A stretch of 27,872 nucleotides of DNA, taken from assembly GCA_964390645.1 (NCBI GenBank), contig CAYMLL010000069.1:1-27872 (forward strand), read 5' to 3'. Below the pieces are notes generated by a model. That model worked only from the letters and a program-made list of their open reading frames with translations. It did no database searches and was not told the origin of the DNA. Shown in pieces: positions 23,788 through 27,872 of this stretch (positions are counted from its first letter, which is position 1; every line of letters begins with the position of its first letter). The translations under genes and the position numbers were made by a program. The stretch is from CAYMLL01 sp964390645. GTDB lineage: Bacteria > Planctomycetota > UBA8108.

Positions 23788-26700
23788 ATGTTCACCATCG
23801 ACCCAAACCGGAACCGTGCTCGATCCGTCACCGCCTCGGCCCTTCTCGTCTCGGTCTTCTTCGCCTGGAGCGTCACGTCCGCGCAGGTCCGTTTCGAGGA
23901 CGTCACGGCCGTCATGGGGCTCGGCGGAACGGGGTCCTGGGTCGACATCGACGACGACGGCTGGGTCGACCTCGCCCCGCGGTGGCACAACGTGGAGGGT
24001 ACGAGGTTCGTCGCGACCGGCTCCGGAGGCGGGGGCGAGTACTGGGCCGACCTGGACAACGACGGCCACATGGACTTCTTCGCCTACCCGGGTGGCGTCG
24101 TCTCGTTCGGCGAGGCGGACGGCTCCTACTCCGGAATCGGGCTTCCCGAGCGTCCGCACGGCGTCAGCGACGGCGGTGTGCTCCTCGACTTCGACTCCGA
24201 CGGGCTGGTGGATGTCTGGTGGGCCGGCTACGAGAACTGGCCGGTCGTTGGCGCCTATCCCGACGGGCTCTACCGGAACCTGGGAAGCCGCCGCTTCGCT
24301 CGTCCCGAGGTCGCGCCGGGGCCGGCTCGCCCGACGCGCGGGGTGACGGCGTGCGACTTCGACAACGATCACGACGTCGACGTCTACGGCAGCAACTACC
24401 GTCTGCAGCCGAACCAGCTCTGGATCAACGACGGCGACGGGGGCTTCACCGAGAGCGCGGGAGCCCACGGTGCGCTCGGAGGAGGTGGCCACAGCATCGG
24501 ATCGGCGTGGGGCGATATCGACAACGACGGCCTCTTCGACCTCTTCGCGGGCAACTTCGCGCACCCCGGCCAGCCCCAGTCGCGGTTTCTCAGGAACCTC
24601 GGCCCCGAGAGCGGCCATCGCTTCGAGGACCGGGGACCGTGCGGCGTGCGTTACCAGGAGTCGTACGCGTCGCCGGCTCTCGGCGACTACGACAACGACG
24701 GTGACCTGGATCTTTTCTTCACCACGGTGTACGGCGGAGACCAGGTCGTCCTCTACCGCAACGACGGCGACTGGCGTTTCACCGAGGTCACGGGTGAGGC
24801 CGGGCTCGGCGGCATCCGTGAGACTTACCACGGGTCGTGGGGGGACTACGACAACGACGGCGACCTGGACCTGACGACGAAAGACCGGCTCTACCGGAGC
24901 AGCGGCGCGACCGGCCACTGGCTCAAGGTCCGCTTGATCGGCAACGCGCGCGGCGACCGCCCGGAGCCGGGCTCCGTGAACCGCGCGGCCATCGGCGCTC
25001 AGGTTCGCATCCAGCTCGGAACGCGTACGCTGACCCGCCAGGTCGAGAGCGCGACGGGTCGCGGGAACATGAACGAGCAGACGCTCCACTTCGGCCTCGG
25101 TTCCCGTCTCGACCCCGTCGATCTCGCGATCACATGGCCCGACGGCTTCCTGCAACTCGTTGACGGCGTCGAGGTCGACCAGATGCTGACCGTCGGCTAC
25201 CGCGACTGCTCGATCGCGCGTGACCTTCCCGAGACGTACTCCCGGCGTCCCGGCGAGACCGTCCCCGTGACGCTCACGGCGAGAGGGCTCCTCGGCGCGA
25301 CGACGATCATCGAGACTCTTCCAGACGGCTGGGCCGTCGCCGACGCGGCCGGCGGAATCGCCGAGGGGAACACGATCCTTTTCACCTTCGTCGAGGACGT
25401 CGAGGTCACGTACGAGCTGCTGCCCTCCGGCGCCTGCGAGACCGCCGTCTTCACGAGCTTCATCTCCGGGCCCGAGGATTGCGTTTCCGAAATTGCGGGC
25501 GCGTCGACAATCGAGTGCGATCTGACGGCTCGCGGCGGCGTGACCTTCGTCACCGAGGGTGACGCGCTCGCTTTCTGGCGCGGTAGCGCACCGGTTGCCC
25601 CGGGCTGGAACGGGCCCGGCTTCGACGACGGCGAGTGGGAGAACGGCACGCTCGGCATCGGCTACGGCGACGACGACGACCAGACCGTGCTCGAGGACAT
25701 GCCGGGGAACTACGTCTCGGTCTTCGGGCGCGTGCTCTTCGACCTGCGCGAGCTCGGCGTGCTCGATCCGTCGGAGCTCGGTCGACTTCGCCTCGACGTG
25801 CGCTACGACGACGGTTGCCTGATCTACCTCAACGGCGTCGAGATCAAGCGCGCGAACGTGCCCGAGGGACCGATCTCGGAGACGACCGTCGCGCTCGAGA
25901 GCCACGAGGCGCCGAGCGGCTGCGAAGGCGAGGGCGTTGGCGGCTCCTGCGAGGCGATTTATCTTCCGGTCTCGCTTCTCGAGCCTGGTGAGAACGTCTT
26001 CGCTTTCAGCGCGCACAACCGCAGCCTCGACAGCTCGGATCTCTCGTTCGTTCCGACGCTGGCCGGGTCCCTCGAGCCGATTCCTCCGCCGCTCGCCGAG
26101 GGCAGCGAGGCGAGGTTCCTGCGCGGCACGGTCGAGCCGGCGGCCCAGTGGAGGCAGGCGGACTTCGACGACTCGGCGTGGGAGCGGGGACAGCTCGGTG
26201 TCGGTTACGGCGACGGGGACGACCGAACGATTCTCGATGACATGCAGGGCGGTTACACCGCTGTGTTTCTTCGCGCGAGGTTCGATCTTCGCCAGTTCGG
26301 TATTCAGCCTCGGCACGTCGAGAGCATCGAGCTGCGTGTCCGCTTCGATGACGGATTCGTCGCGTACCTCAACGGTCGAGAGCTTCACCGGGCCAACATG
26401 CCGGCGGGCGATGTCACCTCGGAGACTTTGGCGACCGCGACGGTCGGCGACGCGCCCTCGGAGTGCGAGATCGCCAACGCGGCCGGCGGGTGCGCCGTGA
26501 TCCCCGTGCCTCTCGACCTCTTGCGCGGCGACGAGAACGTGATCGCGGTGAGCGTTCACAACGTGGCGCTCACCAGCTCCGACCTGACGTTGATTCCTCT
26601 GCTCCACGTGACGACGCGAGAGCTCGTTGCGGAGATGTTTCGACGTGGAGACTCGAACGGGAGCGGCGTCGCCGAGCTCACCGACGCGATCTCCGTGCTC

Positions 26701-26910
26701 AACTTCCTCTTCCTCGGCGGCGAGCTGCCCGAGTGTCCCGACGCCGCCGACACGAACGACGACGGCGTCCTGGGACTCAGCGATGCCGTCGTTCTGCTCA
26801 ACGGGCTCTTTCTCGGTCAGCTCGACCGCATCGCGCCACCCGGTTTCGGATGCGGGGAGGACCCGACGGAGGATACGCTCAGCGACTGTACGATGGGCGG
26901 GTGCGACTGA
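23788..26910 (+). CDS. secreted FG-GAP/ASPIC-UnbV protein with duplicated binding domain and dockerin-like tail
   Basis: A 1040-aa exported protein. Signal peptide 1-33. Residues 35-370 form an FG-GAP/VCBS beta-propeller built of calcium-binding repeats (VDIDDDGWVDL, ADLDNDGHMDFFAY, GDYDNDGDLDLFF). ASPIC/UnbV domain at about 374-470 (GHWLKVRLIGNARG, VESATGRGNMNEQTLHFGLG). A beta-rich linker domain at about 480-580 follows. Then come two tandem copies of a domain at about 586-761 and 767-943; each has FDD..WE.G.LG.GYGD.DD.T, FDLR, DDG...YLNG.E..RAN and HN..L.SSDL. The tail (951-1015) holds two dockerin-like calcium loops (DSNGSGVAELTDA, DTNDDGVLGLSDA) each followed by LNFLFLG/LNGLFLG. It is probably an adhesin or surface protein; calcium dependence is inferred. 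Confidence 0.9.
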   Translation: MFTIDPNRNRARSVTASALLVSVFFAWSVTSAQVRFEDVTAVMGLGGTGSWVDIDDDGWVDLAPRWHNVEGTRFVATGSGGGGEYWADLDNDGHMDFFAYPGGVVSFGEADGSYSGIGLPERPHGVSDGGVLLDFDSDGLVDVWWAGYENWPVVGAYPDGLYRNLGSRRFARPEVAPGPARPTRGVTACDFDNDHDVDVYGSNYRLQPNQLWINDGDGGFTESAGAHGALGGGGHSIGSAWGDIDNDGLFDLFAGNFAHPGQPQSRFLRNLGPESGHRFEDRGPCGVRYQESYASPALGDYDNDGDLDLFFTTVYGGDQVVLYRNDGDWRFTEVTGEAGLGGIRETYHGSWGDYDNDGDLDLTTKDRLYRSSGATGHWLKVRLIGNARGDRPEPGSVNRAAIGAQVRIQLGTRTLTRQVESATGRGNMNEQTLHFGLGSRLDPVDLAITWPDGFLQLVDGVEVDQMLTVGYRDCSIARDLPETYSRRPGETVPVTLTARGLLGATTIIETLPDGWAVADAAGGIAEGNTILFTFVEDVEVTYELLPSGACETAVFTSFISGPEDCVSEIAGASTIECDLTARGGVTFVTEGDALAFWRGSAPVAPGWNGPGFDDGEWENGTLGIGYGDDDDQTVLEDMPGNYVSVFGRVLFDLRELGVLDPSELGRLRLDVRYDDGCLIYLNGVEIKRANVPEGPISETTVALESHEAPSGCEGEGVGGSCEAIYLPVSLLEPGENVFAFSAHNRSLDSSDLSFVPTLAGSLEPIPPPLAEGSEARFLRGTVEPAAQWRQADFDDSAWERGQLGVGYGDGDDRTILDDMQGGYTAVFLRARFDLRQFGIQPRHVESIELRVRFDDGFVAYLNGRELHRANMPAGDVTSETLATATVGDAPSECEIANAAGGCAVIPVPLDLLRGDENVIAVSVHNVALTSSDLTLIPLLHVTTRELVAEMFRRGDSNGSGVAELTDAISVLNFLFLGGELPECPDAADTNDDGVLGLSDAVVLLNGLFLGQLDRIAPPGFGCGEDPTEDTLSDCTMGGCD

Positions 26911-27480
26911 GCGGCGGTCAGCCGAGCTGTCCCTCACGACGTCCCGGACTTCTCCGACGGAACTTCGTCGTCGATACGGCGGTGGTGCATCAATCGACCG
27001 GGGGCGGAGCGTGCGCTGCGGGGGCGGCTGCCTCGGGACGTCGGGGGCGGTCCTGCGCGTCGAGATCGCCGCTTCTCGCTCTCTGTCTTCCATGAGAGGG
27101 CCGAGAGTATCAACCAGGCGAACGTGGTCGCCTGCCTCGCGTAGCGAGGTTCGATGTGGGTGGGCGGCCTGCATGGCAGGGAGGGGCCCGCGAACGCTGA
27201 GAAGGAACAGGACGCGAAGCGTCTCCGTCGGAGGAGGGACAGAAGATGCCCTTTCTGTTCCTGCGAGCTCCCGTGCCTCGCTGCCATCGTCCGCTCCCAT
27301 GGAGTTGAAGAAGGCGTCGAAACCGTGGAATCGCTCGATTGCGCTGGTGCCAGAATCACGAACGTGCCACCTCTTCGGAGGCGGGGGGTGGGGTGTTGAC
27401 TTCGTTTGCACAGCCGCGGACTCTGAAGATGCTCGGGTTCCGGAGGGTCCCGGAGCGAAACTCCCTGTCTGGAGCGAGAG
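26911..27480. other. gene-free stretch, nothing assigned
   Basis: No frame on either strand reads as a known protein, and no RNA gene, terminator hairpin with U-tract or repeat was recognised. Presumably it holds the promoter of the truncated oxidoreductase gene, but no convincing -35/-10 pair was found. Confidence 0.4.
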
Positions 27481-27627
27481 ATGTCAGAGGCCTTGCATCG
27501 CCGACTTCGTCACGCCCCGCTCCTGGTCGCTGCTCTCCTGGTGTCGTGTATCGGCCCGGCGCGATCCGTCATCGAATCGGACGTCGTCGTGTACGGTTCC
27601 ACCCCCGGCGGGTTTTGGGCCGCCGTA
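27481..27627 (+). pseudogene. 5' fragment of an FAD-dependent oxidoreductase (lipoprotein)
   Basis: The first 49 codons of a gene: a basic start, hydrophobic core and LVSC lipobox (LLVAALLVSC), then ESDVVVYGSTPGGFWAAV. DVVVYG.TPGG..AA is the N-terminal FAD-binding glycine loop of a family of large secreted FAD-dependent oxidoreductases common in Planctomycetota and Bacteroidota, usually 450-600 aa. The start ATG 27481 follows a GGAGCGAGAG purine stretch. After the GTA codon at 27625-27627 the sequence no longer fits the family and reaches a stop at 27646. The cut coincides with a change of base composition, so the truncation may be an assembly junction, not a biological event. Confidence 0.7.
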
Positions 27628-27745
27628 GATTTGTTCTGTTCCCACTAGTTGACGTTTTCGTTATTCCCCAACACCTACTCTGATGTATCGGGCCTTGACC
27701 CCCCCCCTCCCCCCCATGTAACGTACATCGCCCGAGCTGGGTTTT

Positions 27746-27781
27746 GATTGGTTGATTGGTTAATCAACCAATCAACCAATC
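27746..27781. repeat. perfect 16-bp inverted repeat
   Basis: GATTGGTTGATTGGTT, a 4-nt AATC loop, then its exact reverse complement. Each arm is itself made of repeated GATTGGTT units, so this is a low-complexity fold-back. Confidence 0.9.
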
Positions 27782-27790
27782 TGTCCCCCC

Positions 27791-27866
27791 AACAGTCTCC
27801 TAACAGTCCACAACCAGTCCCAAAACAGTCCCCAACAGTCCCGCAACAGTGCCCAAACAGTCTCCC
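27791..27866. repeat. degenerate AACAGTCYC tandem units
   Basis: About seven imperfect copies of a 9-12 nt unit with the core AACAGTC or AACCAGTC, separated by C-rich spacers. No such repeat occurs elsewhere in the window. Confidence 0.8.
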
Positions 27867-27872
27867 AAGTGT

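Larger units (their letters stand above)
27628..27872. other. low-complexity tail, probable chimeric join
   Basis: The sequence changes abruptly from GC-rich coding DNA to low-complexity sequence with C-runs (27699-27717), a perfect hairpin and short tandem units. No coding frame is present. It is unlike the other 27.6 kb in composition and codon structure and runs to the window end. Confidence 0.7.

Noticed and set aside
23566..27411. Very long minus-strand ORF (1281 codons) opposite the FG-GAP protein gene
   Set aside because: It is the antisense shadow of a GC-rich gene: rich in Arg, Val, Asp and Ala with no domain pattern, while the plus strand has clear domains and a signal peptide.
27628..27872. 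CRISPR-like array
   Set aside because: The units are 9-12 nt, degenerate and without unique spacers of constant length.

Overview
The window is high-GC bacterial DNA that looks like a Planctomycetota (or closely related PVC-group) chromosome. The support is gene content only: a giant secreted PVC-type protein with a cytochrome-like CxxCH end, a formylglycine-type sulfatase, a secreted FG-GAP/UnbV protein with a dockerin-like calcium-binding tail, a lectin-like protein with an IPTL-CTERM-type sorting tail, and several secreted esterase or deacetylase proteins. No rRNA, tRNA or CRISPR array was seen.

Layout. 1-1385: eroded mobile DNA, including a recombinase-associated HTH remnant and one copy of a degraded coding repeat. 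1386-5310: a patchwork of small genes, some broken: a saccharopine-dehydrogenase-like oxidoreductase, an internally deleted HNH nuclease, a 100-aa membrane protein, a DUF5063-like protein, a frameshifted membrane protein and a cupin. 5377-6430: a dead IS5-family element. 6538-8900: an overlapping two-gene operon (DUF2157 membrane protein, then GDYXXLXY protein). 9246-11963: a divergent pair, a lectin-like surface protein (-) and a sulfatase (+). 11964-14036: a frameshifted secreted protein, a 39-nt direct repeat pair and an IS1-type transposase remnant. 14037-22457: three large secreted proteins: an alpha/beta-hydrolase esterase fused to an SGNH hydrolase, a polysaccharide deacetylase with a rhamnosidase-N-like module, and, convergent with it, a 1710-aa PVC protein carrying the same type of module plus LamG, SGNH-like, beta-propeller, HEAT and cytochrome-like parts. 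22600-23596: a second dead copy of the IS5-type element and the second copy of the degraded coding repeat. 23788-26910: the FG-GAP/UnbV/dockerin-like protein. 27481-27627: the first 49 codons of an FAD-dependent oxidoreductase, cut off at an abrupt change to low-complexity DNA that runs to the end.

Inference on function: sulfatase, acetyl-ester hydrolases, deacetylase, lectin or LamG modules and a redox protein together suggest export-based processing of a sulfated, acetylated, possibly rhamnose-containing polysaccharide. No glycoside hydrolase or polysaccharide lyase is visible, so backbone cleavage would have to be encoded elsewhere.

The other theme is decay. At least four dead transposon or recombinase remnants and two single-frameshift genes lie in 28 kb. 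Either the locus is an insertion hot spot being eroded, or some of the frameshifts are assembly errors. The last 245 bases probably do not belong to the same molecule.
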